NCBI GenBank assembly: GCA_036873755.1
Contig: JAVTVY010019603.1
Coordinates: 17,468-81,467 of the forward strand
Reading direction: 5' to 3'
DNA length: 64,000 nt
From: Hanleya hanleyi
Lineage: Eukaryota > Mollusca > Polyplacophora > Lepidopleurida > Hanleyidae
In this document: piece by piece, positions 28,728 to 40,447 of the stretch
How positions within the stretch are numbered: the first letter of the stretch is position 1
Layout: the number at the start of each line of letters is the position of its first letter
Program-made: the position numbers and the translations under genes
The notes under the pieces: model-generated
Databases searched by the model: none
The model's input: only the letters and a program-made list of their open reading frames with translations
Told to the model about the DNA's origin: nothing

Positions 28728-29615
28728 TCAACCGATGGGGTGGTCGGTCAGCTTGGTCACGAAAAACGTAACATTGGTCACCCTCTCCACGAACCATTGG
28801 GTGTTGGGGTGTTGTTGTTGGGCCCATTCCAAGGGATCTACGGTGTCCAGTTTATCCAGCCTCGTCTCTAGCGAGGCCCGGTTAATGATGGTAAACGGTT
28901 GGTCAAATATCCGGATGTTACTGCTCGGGTAAAAGTATCGGACTTGATCTGTCTCCTTATGCTGCAGCACATAACCACACGCCAGATTTTATTTGAAGGA
29001 CGTAGCTTGGTCATTGAAGATGGCTTCCATGTAGCTGCGTAGACGGGCGAGATCGGTCAGTCGGAAATTGTAGATATCTTGAATAGGGCGATGACGGTGG
29101 AAACAGTGCCGTATCATGGGCCAATGGCGCCGATAGATGTCACTCACTGGATGGGCGTCCTGTAACAGATCGCTAGGAACATCCACTGCATCTTCCAGAA
29201 AATGTTCGATGTCGTCAGGCGTATGACTCGAAACCGTAACGCTGGGGGCTGGTTGGATATCCAGTCTCTTCTGAACTGTGGGTATAGACGGGCTCTCCGT
29301 CATCGCATCACCAGTGGCGTTCGTCTCCCCGGGTTCATCTTCACTGGGTCTGACCCTCCTGGGTTCCTCTCTAGTGGAAAGTTGTCGCCCAAACCGTAGA
29401 GACGGGGCATGAATCAAACGTTGGTGCTGTCTTAACCGACTGGGTCGTTTGAAGAGTCGACCACAATCGTTACATTGTACCGTCGCACCCTCGTGGAATG
29501 GCTTCTCATGGCGGAGTATAGGATCTTCCCGATTAAATGACCGTGCGCAGGTTATACAAGTATATCGTGCATCGTTGTGGGTGGAGACCTTCTGGCAATT
29601 TGTGCAAGTGAACAT
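28728..29615 (-). pseudogene. Zinc-finger N-terminus of Maverick PolB gene, interrupted by a stop
   Basis: The frame starts at ATG 29615. Two C2H2 fingers are visible: C20/C23/H36/H41 and C48/C51/H64/H69, after an extra CTNC pair. An acidic linker and the helical SYMEAIFNDQATSFK follow. TAA at 28991-28989 interrupts, but the same frame reads on to 28728 with YFYPSSNIRIFDQPFTIINR and PNTQWFVERVTNVTFFVTKL, a block that in Maverick-type genes precedes the polymerase. The gene then ends at a stop, without palm motifs. A TATA box sits 46 bases upstream of the ATG, so this is a true 5' end, truncated on the 3' side. Confidence 0.7.
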
Positions 29616-29660
29616 CTTGGTGGTTGACAGAGTGTCTGATGAAACGGCTAGGCCGCTTCC

Positions 29661-29669
29661 CTTTTATAG
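29661..29669 (-). promoter_or_regulatory. TATA box of the zinc-finger PolB gene
   Basis: CTATAAAAG on the minus strand, followed by GGAAGC, 46 bases before ATG 29615. Spacing suits transcription start near 29635 and a short leader. Confidence 0.6.
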
Positions 29670-29764
29670 CACGCTAGCTGGTGATCTATTTTTAGCACAC
29701 TCAGTTCAACTACCCGAAGTCGAGGACCGAGATGTACTGGCGTACGACGCGTATGTGTGTGGGC

Positions 29765-29895
29765 AGTGAATTTTACATCCGGGATCTTGTCAACATCCGG
29801 GTTTCCAAGTGGGGTTTTCCCATCGTTCCCCCGTCTTCCATCCGGGTACTGTGGTTTTACATCCGTGTCCTCAACTTACATCCGGGTTTTTCATG
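29765..29895 (+). repeat. Reiterated ACATCCGGG motif
   Basis: ACATCCGGG or close variants at about 29774, 29792, 29838, 29861 and 29879, often preceded by TTT. Short degenerate repeat between PolB promoter and right arm. Confidence 0.6.
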
Positions 29896-30024
29896 AGCCG
29901 CATTGCGCGCGTGTGTGTGTGTTTGTGTTTGTGTCCATCCGTGCACAATGTAGAATTACGTTCTCTCCGCAAACTTCTTCTCATCGCATCAATATGCTCA
30001 GACCCATTCAATATAAACACAACC

Positions 30025-31293
30025 AAGAGACAAATCCTAATTTTACATGCACCCACTCCTCCACCCTACCTCTGTGGGCAGGCCCCGATGAGCCCGGGGG
30101 ACCGATATTCGCCCTTTGGGATAGGGTTGATAGGAGTTTTCCCCTATTGTAGGGGTAAAGTCCGTGTTCCGCTTTTTATATTTTCGGGACAAATCCTGAA
30201 TTTACATGCACCCACTCCTCCACCCTACCTCTGTGGGCAGGCCCCGATGAGCCCGGGGGACCGATATTCGCCCTTTGGGATAGGGTTGATAGGAGTTTTC
30301 CCCTATTGTAGGGGTAAAGTCCGTGTTCCGCCTTTTATATTTTCGGAGACAAATCCTCATTTTACATACACCCACCCTGCACCCAGGCCCGATCAGCCCG
30401 GGGGACCGATATTCGCCCTTTGGGATAGGGTTGATAGGAGTTTTCCCCTATTGTAGGGGTAAAGTCCGTGATCCGCTTTTTTATATTTTCGGAACAAATC
30501 CTCATTTTACTTGCACCCACCCATGCACCCAGACCCAGATAAGCCAGGGACCGATATTCGCCCTTTGGGATAGGGTTGATAGGGGTTTTCCCCTATTTTA
30601 GGGGTAAAGTCCGTGTTCCGCTTTTTATGTTTTCGGGAAAAATCCTGATTTTACATGCACCATCCATGCACCCAGACCCCGATAAGCCCGGGGACCGATA
30701 TTCGCCCTTTGGGATAGGGTTGATAGGGGTTTTCCTCTATTGTAGGGGTAAAGTCCGTGTTCCGCTTTTTATATTTTCGAGACAAATCCTCATTTTACAT
30801 ACACCCACCCATGACTTGCAAAATCCTTCCGTAGGGACCCCAAGTCCCCGACTCAAATGAATGGACGGCATACAAGTCAGTACATGCATTCCTGATCACG
30901 TGACGGCCGCATGATGGAAAAACCCCAGATACAAGTCAGTACATGCATTCCATATGGTCCTGGAGCAGCACTTCACTTTGACACCTCACTCGATCCAATC
31001 AGTCCACTACGGGCCCCTCCCGCCCCTGAAGATTGCCGAACATTGTCAACCCTTGTATTTGGGACTATTTTCTGTCCGCGGAGGCAGACCGCATCACCGC
31101 CAAACCGCATCACCGCGGAGGAATCCCCTAACATGTCTAAACATGATCCAAGGTCAGATGATGGACGGGATGAGAGGATACAGGTCAGTACATGCTCAAG
31201 TGCACTCAATGACCTTTGACCTCCGCCACGTGACCGCCACAATATGCAAATTTTTGAGGTCAACTTAATCTGATATGCATGCTGTGTACTACT
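30025..31293 (-). repeat. Right terminal inverted repeat
   Basis: Inverted copy of the left arm. It holds five minisatellite units instead of eight, with CGTGTTCCGC anchors near 30165, 30325, 30468, 30615 and 30758, then the unique outer part with TGACCTTTGACCT (31210-31222), CACGTG (31227-31232) and ATGCAAAT (31244-31251). Confidence 0.9.
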
Positions 31294-31299
31294 CGCCTG

Positions 31300-31944
31300 T
31301 TTGAGATGGTATACGTCTGTGATCACACCATCTTAGTTGCTGAGATTACTTTCATGTGGGCCAAGAAAAAAAGACGAGAGTATAATGCTTCTTTGAAATA
31401 TGTGTGCCTTAATGATAAGATTTAATATCCCCGAGACAGTTCCGATATCGAACTTTCTAGATTCAAACTGCTCCTTAGTTTCCTCTTCTGCTACGTGATC
31501 AGTTTTCCAAGACTTCAGGGTGTGCCTTATTGCAGCCTTGTTAATGTTTCCTCAAATTCAAACCACGCCATATATCTGCCTATCTCCCGTTCTACCGCTT
31601 CGCCTTCTGGTGATTTTTCCTCAACTTAATTTGTGTCTCAAACGTGCCCAGATGTACAGCGAGAATCATACTAGTACCGGTACGGTTAAGAATGCACCTA
31701 TGTGTGCCTTAAATGAGTATTCTTAACACTACCTCCATTGTGCTACATTGGCCACATCGTCATTATAAAGGGGGAATTGGGGTGCACTGATGGGACAGTT
31801 TTTCATTTTTTTGGTGCAAAAATCTCCGCTATTATTGTCCTGTATAGTAGTACTGGGACACCCACTCGAGTGCAATAACGCACCATGTTGTTTTCTAGAT
31901 GACACTTTGGATGGCACATAATTTGCGCCTTATTTCCAGGAAGG
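31300..31944. other. Noncoding flank
   Basis: No gene or repeat recognised beyond short ORFs; AT-rich. Confidence 0.5.
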
Positions 31945-32312
31945 TGCACTCTCAGAAATATTCAGGAAATAATCCTGAATAGATCAGGCTGCACAAGGAC
32001 AACTCAATTTCAGGGATTTTAACTGAAATCCAGGGATAATTGCCTGAAATTCTGGTATATCATCCATGAATTAAAGCTAAATTACCTGAATTTTAGGGGA
32101 CTCGGATTTTACGTACCTGAATAGGATCGCGAACTTCCTAATCCGGGTGGTAAATTTGGCTGAATTTCAGAGAAAATCCTCTCATTCAGGGATCTTTTTT
32201 CAGATATTCAGGAAATTATCCATGGATTTTAGGTAAAATCCCTGAAATTGAATTGTCCTTGTGCAGCTTGATCTATTCACGATTATTCCCTAAATATTTC
32301 TGAGACTGTGCA
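31945..32312. mobile_element. Foldback MITE with about 90-bp inverted ends
   Basis: The left arm TGCACTCTCAGAAATATTC...GGATAAT pairs with the right arm ending ATATTTCTGAGACTGTGCA. Shared parts include GAATAGATCA, GCTGCACAAGGACAA and CAATTTCAGGGATTTTA. No coding capacity. Repeated TTCAGG and CCTGAAATT words fill the interior. No clear target duplication. Confidence 0.8.
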
Positions 32313-33063
32313 GTAAAGACAAATAAATCTGAATTGATGCTTGTGCTTCCCCTATCTCAATAGCGCTTGGAATTATAGGCCCAAATAAATGCTCATCATG
32401 CAGTATTTCGGTGTATTTCTGAGAATCGTTCCTGAAATATAATGGGATTTTGTTTCCCTGTGTTCCGATTGGATGGTGTTTAGCCAACGCGTGGAGTGCG
32501 CATGCGCAGAAGAAGCATTTGTAAACCAGATTCATGACGGTACCAAGATTTCTGCCAAATCGCTGCAGCTCCCAAACAGTAGCTACAGCAAACCATTAAT
32601 AAGCAGTAAAGAAACACCGGAGGAAAGGTGATCTGTAGAATACCCCTGTTTCTGTTATTCATCGGGAAAAGTCTTAAGTGCAATCGAGAGGAGAACCACG
32701 TGTTTGCTGCTCGAGGGAACGCTCTCTTATTAACTCTCGTTAGCCCGAGACATGCTGTGAAAACCTCTCTGCCTTAGTTATTTTGATGATCCGGTTGTTT
32801 ACACGGCTAGGAAAACTTCCTCCAGCTATATTCCACATAGACATAGCTCATGCTCCTTCGAGGGCTTCGATTACCAACCCATGCCGTCCGTGGCTTGATC
32901 GGGAACAACCGAGGATGCTATCTACTGCAGTACCAAACTATATATATAATACTGGTTTGTCATTAACAACTGTCAGTTCATGACATTTCCAATAGTTTTC
33001 ATCGCAATTTCAGGGGCTCCTGAGAAATTATATGCATATTTCCTATAGTGTTTCTTTCAAATT
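32313..33063. other. Noncoding interval
   Basis: No gene supported; small ORFs only. Confidence 0.5.
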
Positions 33064-33290
33064 CATCGCGCTATACGCCATACCAAATATCGTTTCTTCA
33101 TTATATAGCCAGTTGCGCACAATGCAACACCGAGAGAGAAGGTTGGTCATCACAGGGACAATCCACGGGTGTAATACCTATGGGCCGTCATAGCTCAGTC
33201 GGTAGCGCATCGGCGCGATAAGCTGGGGTCGTGAGTTCGAATCCCGTTGACGACCAATTTATTCTTTCTCTCTCAAAAATCATTTCAAAT
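33064..33290 (+). mobile_element. tRNA-derived SINE copy with internal tRNA-like unit
   Basis: Contains the tail of one monomer (CTATACGCCATACCAAATAT then CGTTTCTTCAT) directly followed by another monomer (AGCCAGTTGCGCACAATGCA to AATTTATTCTTTCTCTCTC). Same sequence as the dimer at 41759-42229 in the opposite orientation. The tRNA-like part is 33183-33256. Confidence 0.8.
33183..33256 (+). tRNA. tRNA-like SINE head (not a functional tRNA)
   Basis: GGCCGTC opens the acceptor and GACGACC closes it (one mismatch). A box TAGCTCAGTCGG and B box GTTCGAATCCC are intact, so pol III promotion is plausible. The anticodon arm is damaged (GGCGCGATAAGCT). Confidence 0.7.
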
Positions 33291-35400
33291 TCATGTCCGA
33301 CTTAATAGACAAGTTTCCAGAAAAAGACAGCATGGTGTTACTCCATTCAATGTCTAGTAGAAGTCATCGATAAACCTATTGTCGATTCCATAACAGATAA
33401 CTTTTTCTTAAAACATGTTTGGTTTCCTTCGTCTTACGGGACTTTACTTACGGGATGGTATGGTATACCTTTGCTTGGCAGTTCGGCAAGTTGCCGTCAA
33501 AGGAATAAATGCTCTGGCGCCCCACTCACTTGACATTTTCAGATGGGATTTTAAGTGGGTTTACACACGCCTGGGGACCTATTTTTGGTCCATTGCGGTT
33601 TTGGGTTACATGGATGAAGCACAAAAACGTTCTAATATTAGAGAGAGTTTATATTTTGGTACCTGTTCTCGTCTGCATATTAACCCATCCGATTACAAAC
33701 ACGTGTTACTACAATGTACTGTCAGTTACTCTCTCCTTGCTGGTCAGGTGTATCTTTTCTTTCCTCTCTTGCGCATGGACCCGTACCTCTCCCGGTAGGA
33801 TTTCATGACTGAATACTTTCTTATGAATGTTTTTATTGGATTCTGAGCGAATGAGGAGGGGCGGGAAAGTTTTGTGACCAGAGTAGTAAACAAATAAATG
33901 CATAGTCGAACTAGGAGAGCCTCTGAACACAGAAGAAGGGGTTTACGTCATCACCGGAAGTGACGTCATCAGTGGAATTGTCGTAACCACTGGATGTGAC
34001 ATCACCCGAAATAACTTGAAGAAATGTTGTAAAATCAGTTCGGGGAATCTTGGTCAGAGTGAAGGGAGTGAGAATCAGAATCATGTGTACGGCCGCCATG
34101 TTTGTTCTCGTGGTTAGGATTTGTAAAGAATCGTCGACCATGTTTGATCACGTGATACTTTTGGTATAACCCGTGTCCACTGTAGCGGAGAAGTCTATGA
34201 AACCTTGTTGGTTAAACAAAGAGAAAACCCCTTAAATTTTCCACACCTTCACTCGATATCCGAATACCGTGTGATAATTCGACCAATCAGAATCATGTAT
34301 ACGACCGCCTTTGTTTATCACGTGACAGATCCAATTATAGCGTGAAGGATATATCATTACCATTTCGCTTCAAACGCCATACTAGCTGGTGCAAATGATA
34401 ATACTACGCTGTTGGAAGGATAAGTGTAAGGGGAGGTAAATCTATTTGTATTCTGGAGACAACAACTCGATTTAGCTATATCATATTTAGGCTATCTTGT
34501 TTAAGTATCTTAACCCTACCAAGCATGTGAGGGGCCATGATGGTCCATGATGGTACCAAACTTTCTATCCTATCCCTGGAACGACAAAAAATTGCGCGCT
34601 GACACTCAGTGACTTTGCAGTTTATCATATTGGAGTGGTTTATCATATTTGAGTCATTTTGAGCCTATTTGCATAACCCCCGGTGCAGACTATGAAGGGT
34701 AAATTCAAAATGGCGGCCATGTGGGGTACCAAAAAAGTTATATTTCGTAAGTTTTCTTCAAAATTCCTGCTTTTCCGCGAGAAAAACTATTTTATTTCAC
34801 ATCTATTATTTACTAATTTATCATGCAGTTAAATCTGACCGAAAAATCGATTTAAAAAATGCCTTTTTGTACACGAGGATCCCAACGACGCCATAATGAC
34901 GTTATAGTACTGGAAGTGGGGTTTTATATTCGATATCGGAACATTTGCTCTATGTAAACCACTACTGGTAGACATAGAAGACAAATTGGAGAACATTGTT
35001 TGATCGTAGATATTCAAGAAACAAGTCATCTCGGGTAAATACGGCGACCTAATAAAGCTATCTGCTGCTTATCGATAGGGTTGTTGCCATACTGGCAATT
35101 TAATCTGATATCCCTGGAGGCTTTACTATGATCGAATACGTTTCAGTACTAGAAATGGCGGAGGTATAACCTTCAAAATAATATCGCTATATATTTAAGA
35201 GAAGTAGAGTTATATCTACTGGTATCGATAATTTATGGGATACACATCTATCTGAATATAGCTAAATATAACGGCAGAATCCAGTTTCTTCTCATTACGA
35301 TCGAAATCTTCTATACAGATACTTTTGCATAGTACCCCTGGCAGGATAAATCTCATCAGTCCATTATAGAGGAACTGGAGAAGACTCCCACAGAAGAGAA
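33291..35400. other. AT-rich noncoding region
   Basis: No supported gene. A 127-codon ORF (33415-33798) and several smaller ones show no recognisable motif. CRE-like ACGTCATCACCGGAAGTGAC and TGACGTCATC near 33945-33970 recall the minisatellite at 26.6-28.1 kb. Confidence 0.45.
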
Positions 35401-35421
35401 ACAACCCACATTTTCTCCCAT

Positions 35422-35670
35422 TTGAAAAAAGGAAATGAATATACAAACACATGTGTTACAGCATATGTAAAGAAGAAGGGTGTCAAAATATTGCGTCGCA
35501 AAAAAATGGGAAGAAAGCTAAGACCTTATATGGTCCCTAAATTAGTAACTAAAGACAACCAGAGAGAAAGGGGCGCTAGTGTGGAAGGAGCTAGACGTAG
35601 ATCACTGATCAAACGTAAGAATAAATCACAGAAGACGAATGTAACAAAGCGCCCCTATAAGTTCGATTAG
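35422..35670 (+). CDS. Small Lys/Arg-rich ORF, possible core protein relic
   Basis: 82 codons with very basic content: KKKGVKILRRKKMGRKLRPY, then RRRSLIKRKNKSQK and KRPYKF. Not recognised. It is 690 bases upstream of a packaging-ATPase Walker A relic on the same strand, and small basic proteins neighbour the ATPase in Mavericks, so it may be a virion core gene of another decayed copy. AT-rich composition may alone produce Lys-rich ORFs. Confidence 0.3.
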   Translation: MKKGNEYTNTCVTAYVKKKGVKILRRKKMGRKLRPYMVPKLVTKDNQRERGASVEGARRRSLIKRKNKSQKTNVTKRPYKFD

Positions 35671-36355
35671 GCGATACTGGGAGGATTTCACATTCTATGT
35701 ATTTAATAGTAGTGAAACATGAACGTTGGCCTATATAATTCCTGAGTAGATTTGCACACAAGAACATCGAGAATATTCAGGCGTATCAAGTTTTCGCCCT
35801 TGCATTGTATATATGACTATATCGAATAGATTTACCTCATTCTTGGAGCAACCGTCGAATGCGTCACATCATCCCTACTAAACCGGTACCGTGTTGCCGT
35901 GGAGAGATAACCACGTTTATGATTGAGACGATGGATCAGAATTTGTGTAGACCAAGCTGAAATCTTCCTGAGGCAAGAAGCTAATCAAAATGGAGAGAGG
36001 CGACAAGATAATCCTTCAAAGAAAAAGAAAAAGCAACATATAACAATGCTAACATATTACCCTCCAAGCATGCTTAGCGGCTTCACTAGCTTCAAAAAAA
36101 AAATATAGAGAGAGTGGCATAATCAAGCTACGTCGTTTTCCATGAAAGTGTTGATCGTAAATCATCGACTATATCCAATGTCTCTTTGTGATATAAGAAG
36201 TTATCGAGATCCGACAGTTTGCCGAAACATATATGCGACTGGCGCATAGCGAGTCAAATAATCCAATGGACGAGAGGGTTCAAGTCAACTAGGAGATTGT
36301 GAAACTGATAATAAGACCACAAGAGATGAATACTTATATTATCAAATAATCAGCG
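35671..36355. other. Noncoding interval
   Basis: Short lysine-rich ORF at 35923-36108 only; no recognisable gene. Confidence 0.4.
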
Positions 36356-36514
36356 ATGGAATCTAGACAACATAATGTCGAGAAATCATCTGTACCAGAA
36401 ACTGACAGATTCTCAAACCATCCATTCACGATGAAAGTTGCGGGACCTACAGGAAGTGGGAAAAGTGTAGAGATAAATAAGTTACTAGGGTTACCGAAGT
36501 TAATTGAGAACTAG
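36356..36514 (+). pseudogene. Packaging ATPase N-terminal relic (Walker A)
   Basis: A 52-codon frame from ATG 36356 to TAG 36512-36514. It contains NHPFTMKVAGPTGSGKSVE: a perfect P-loop (GPTGSGKS) preceded by HPFTM, the same lead-in as the other two ATPases in the window (HPFTCLIA and HPYAMTVS). Nothing downstream matches Walker B, so only the first exon-sized piece remains. It represents a third Maverick-type ATPase. Confidence 0.7.
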
Positions 36515-38160
36515 GTGGAACAGATCCCGCAAAAATTAATCTAATGTTATAATTGACACTTTTATTACCTCATTGATTATATATATCTTCAATTTCTTCG
36601 CGAATTGATCTCATTGTAAAATTATTTATTGTTTTAGTCATTGCGTTATATTATTCAACTCACGGTTATATTTCCTTCGCAGTTATTGGTTTTGTAGCAA
36701 AACCGAGACTAAATAAAGTGTTATTGTATTGAATGGCAACACATTTTCGAGGATATGATGAGTTGAGTCCATGGTGTAGCGTTTTGAAGGGTATACCCTT
36801 AAACATCCATGATTACGGCTATTTCGATCTCTCTCTGTAAGAAACTTGATAATATTGGATGATCTTATGACAGAGGTCAAACAAGACACACGAATAGCCG
36901 ATCTATTTAACAGATGATCTAATCATTTTAACGCTCCTGCTAGAAAGTGCATAAACTACTCTACCAGGGCAAAGCTCACAGAGATACCGAATTGAACTGC
37001 CATCATGCTGTTTTTAAAACGACCCCGTCGACAAGCATTAGGTTTCATTATTAGGTCGTATTTATTCGAAGACACTCGAATACATTATGGAAGCGTATAA
37101 AGACCACATCTCTTCACCGTACGTGTATTTATTTATCGATATTAAAACAACTACGTCTGAAAGTCGAAAGTTGAAGTAAAGTGTACTTGAGAGGGTTATA
37201 TCACAGACAACTAGTGAACCAAAAAACGTGGAGATGGACAACTCGACCCTGGTTTAAATTTAGCGAGTGTGATGAAACCTGTTTTTTAAACATATTTCTA
37301 CGATATATCGACCAATATGACCAGGGTTATACGTTTAAGGCTTGATATGGAACTCAATATACACATCTAGCTTCATATTCCGCATTCAGTAGATAGCCGT
37401 CGTCCATATCTTTTTTCCACTACGTGGTTGGCCTTGAATTGAATTACCGCTAACTATATAAAAGCTAGCTATTTTATTATGGGACTATTGAAGGCTCCTG
37501 CTGTGAATTGCCGTAAGTATATAAGAATATGTTGTATTGTTAGAAAAAATTTCGGGTAAACGATTAATGTACAAAGATAATAATATAAACGGTCAAATCA
37601 CTACCGAGTAAATCTCATCCACATTGTTTTGCCAAGGTGCAGATTAACGTAAAATTTGTAGAATGTGATACCTTAAACTACCAAAATATTTTCGAGTGTA
37701 TCTACAATGTATATCCATCTTTCTTCTATTTATCTGAAAAACGCGCATGTGTCTTTTTATATAATAATTGTGTCGTCGCATGGCCCCAGTTTTGAAATAA
37801 TGATTTATTCTAACCGAGAAAACAAATCATTTCACCCCGCACTCTGATATACACCATCCGTTTACCTGACTCAGAAACCACTGGGCGTGCAGTCACGGTT
37901 CATATCTCATCCGACAACTCTCGCAAACGTATTTTTAGTGCTGGACAAGGGCACTGAAAACCATTAAAGAGCTGCGAATGTATTCCACACGCAAAGACTA
38001 TAATTTAAAATGACAAGTTTGCGCTCTAAACTTTTTCTGTAGAATCAGAATTGTAGAATTTTAAATCGGTGAACGTTATTCGAGAATTACATTGTGACCT
38101 ACATGTCGGCGTAGCAGGCCATTTCATCGCTATCTATACCATAATATATGGTATTATGGC
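36515..38160. other. AT-rich noncoding region
   Basis: No gene, RNA or repeat is supported. ORFs are short and uninformative. Confidence 0.5.
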
Positions 38161-38181
38161 GAAGAAGTCAAAAGTCGCCAG

Positions 38182-38232
38182 TCGCCGCGCGCCGTGGTTC
38201 GTCCGGTGAGTGGCGCGCGGCGAGGTTTTTTT
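38182..38232 (+). other. GC-rich hairpin followed by T-run
   Basis: TCGCCGCGCGCC (38182-38193) and GGCGCGCGGCGA (38212-38223) form a perfect 12-bp stem with an 18-base loop, followed by GG and seven T at 38226-38232. It stands out in AT-rich surroundings. Confidence 0.75.
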
Positions 38233-38383
38233 CAGGTTAGGAGATAAAATCACTGCATTGTGACATTAGCTGGCGACCTGACAACCGCTGATGACACAAT
38301 TATCGCAATTCGTGTATGCATCGGATCCGTCCGATATGTGAGGAAGTTCTGGCCAATATAAGCAGATCTGCATTTGTGGTACA

Positions 38384-39790
38384 TGGCAGTGTGACTAACG
38401 TCACAGGACCTACGAAGTACAGTAGGCATTAGGACTCGAACGCGAACTGAACTCTTGGAAATCCCCACCCCCAGTTGAAATCCTGCCTATATTAAGATGG
38501 GCACCGCCCAACTCAGAATCGCCAGTGATTTTCATCAAAAATCACCAGAAATTTTCATCAAAAGTAGGTCAGCTCAGAACTTGTTGGTAACAGTCTCCTA
38601 ATGCGCCTTCATTCCAAAATAAATAACACTCGCCGATTTAATTTTACAATTTTTTTAATTAAAGGAAACAGATTGAATAATATAGGTTCAGTAGATTTCA
38701 AGCTTTACGTGTGAAAATACATTTACATCTCTTTAATGGTTTTCAGTGCCCTTGTACAGGATCAAAACAACTTTTTGAATCACATTATTTTCCCAACAAT
38801 ACGACAATTTTTTATATATATCACTATAGTAGAAAGGTAGCATTTTATGTAGTTTACGGTAATTCAACTCACGACCAACACCTTCTATGCACAAGATAAT
38901 AATGATTCTATGTCATTCTCCTGAGTATAACCGGTACAAAGACGAATAAATAGCATCTCTACATCACGTTGTTATCTAGATATATGAGACCATGGAGACT
39001 ACTGATGAGACAACACATTTTGGGCATCGGCAATCTGATGAATGTACTATTCCGGTTTTCTTGTTTCACATTATATTCTATGGCGGTTGATCGGTGATTT
39101 TCTTCATTGATAAACGTTAAACCACCTAGCTTTAACTAATTCTGCTAGGCTGTCTTCACTCAGACTGTACAGCCTATACAGTCCACAGAAAATACACCGC
39201 ACATTCTTGTACTCCCAGCCTTATCACATTTGATGGCAAGTTTAGCGGGCTGTTTAATGTCTAAGCTAGGAAATGTTCCAGGGTAGTTGACAGGCATGCA
39301 ATAATATACTATAGTATCTGCTATACAGGACACCGACCACTGTAATTTGATGTGACAAGCAGCCTGAGTAGAAACCAGCCTTATCTCAGTGAGCTTGGAT
39401 ATAAATCACTGTTAAAAACCACAAGGCTCGGATAGAGCCTCTCTCTGTGTTTGTTCCAAGGACAAGCCTTAATGACTTTTAAATCCACTGATAAGGCATG
39501 GTCATAAAAGGAACATGATACTGTTAAAGGCCACATGGATGGTATGTATCTATAACAATATACTAAAGTGTTAATTATAAATCTAATTTTAATCAGAATT
39601 ATTTCAGATCAGAACTTGCTGGTAACAATGCCCTAATGCACGTTCATGCCAAAATCAAGGTTCTAATGTCAACGGTTCTCCTTATTTTGCCGACGAAAGG
39701 ATTCGGATGGACTGACTGACTGACTGACTCACTCATTACCGGACAATTTGCGATCTGTAGCCTACTTCGTAGGAATAAATTTAGAAAACG
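38384..39790 (+). repeat. Left arm of the inverted repeat
   Basis: Shares AATCCCCACCCCCAGTTGAA, TCTCCTAATGCGCCTTCATT, GCATCGGCAATCTGATGAAT and GCTGGTAACAATGCCCTAAT with the right arm in reverse order and orientation. The left arm holds an extra 39120-39540 stretch that matches only partly. Confidence 0.85.
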
Positions 39791-40447
39791 AGCAATAGTC
39801 CTTCAAGACGGATATTACGTTAATAGCATTGAAATTATTTTAAACATGTAAATTTTACTTGAAAAGTAGGTCATGGTCGGTCATCCTCTCTATGCTTTTA
39901 GTCCATCCATTCCCAACTGCAATTGAATTTGGCAACTATATTTCTTCCATCTTGGTAACGTCGATGTGAGACTCCCTCATAGTGAAATGTACATGTTACT
40001 GGATAAATCGAAATGGGTCAATAAAATCAGCACTAGCGCAATTTACGTGATACCTAGTCGCGTGTTACATAGGAAAGTCGATGGTTCGTCCGAGCCGAAT
40101 GGTATATTGATGGAGTAACCGAGTTCATTTACGGCGACAGAATTAGAATAATGCGTAAATGATATTTGAATTCACGGCTGATAGTTCGGGGACATCGTGC
40201 CAGGAAATCTACGGTAATTCTCGAATACCGGCTACCTCGCAAAATGGGGAAATAAACGGCCGTAAAACGCCAAATGGTACAACCGCTTCTAATGAGGCGA
40301 AAAAACGAGCAACGAGAATGTAATTCCATAACTCGTCTGGTGAACGATGGCAATGAAACATGTAGAAAGGTCACTCTATCGTGCAAAGCGATGAAACTGT
40401 TAAGTGTTGAATACAGTCATGGATTAATATAATTGAAAAATCGATGA
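39781..40447 (+). repeat. Direct repeat D, left copy
   Basis: Contains AAGTAGGTCATGGTCGGTCA, TACTGGATAAATCGAAATGG and GATACCTAGTCGCGTGTTAC, also present at 45706-46364 in the same orientation. It ends where PolB homology begins. Confidence 0.85.

Larger units (their letters stand above)
22124..31293 (-). mobile_element. Maverick-like element, 9.17 kb, with 6-bp TSD
   Basis: Ends AGTAGTATACAGC...GCTGTGTACTACT, flanked on both sides by CGCCTG (22118-22123 and 31294-31299). A 6-bp target duplication and an AG start are Maverick hallmarks. Inverted arms of about 1.3-1.4 kb enclose minisatellites, a later Penelope-like insertion and the N-terminal part of a zinc-finger PolB gene. Core capsid and ATPase genes are gone, so the element is internally rearranged. 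Confidence 0.8.

Noticed and set aside
33183..33256. Functional tRNA gene
   Set aside because: Damaged anticodon arm and acceptor mismatch, and the unit is part of a dispersed SINE.
33415..33798. 127-aa ORF
   Set aside because: No motif, no neighbours and an overlapping ORF in another frame; not called as a gene.
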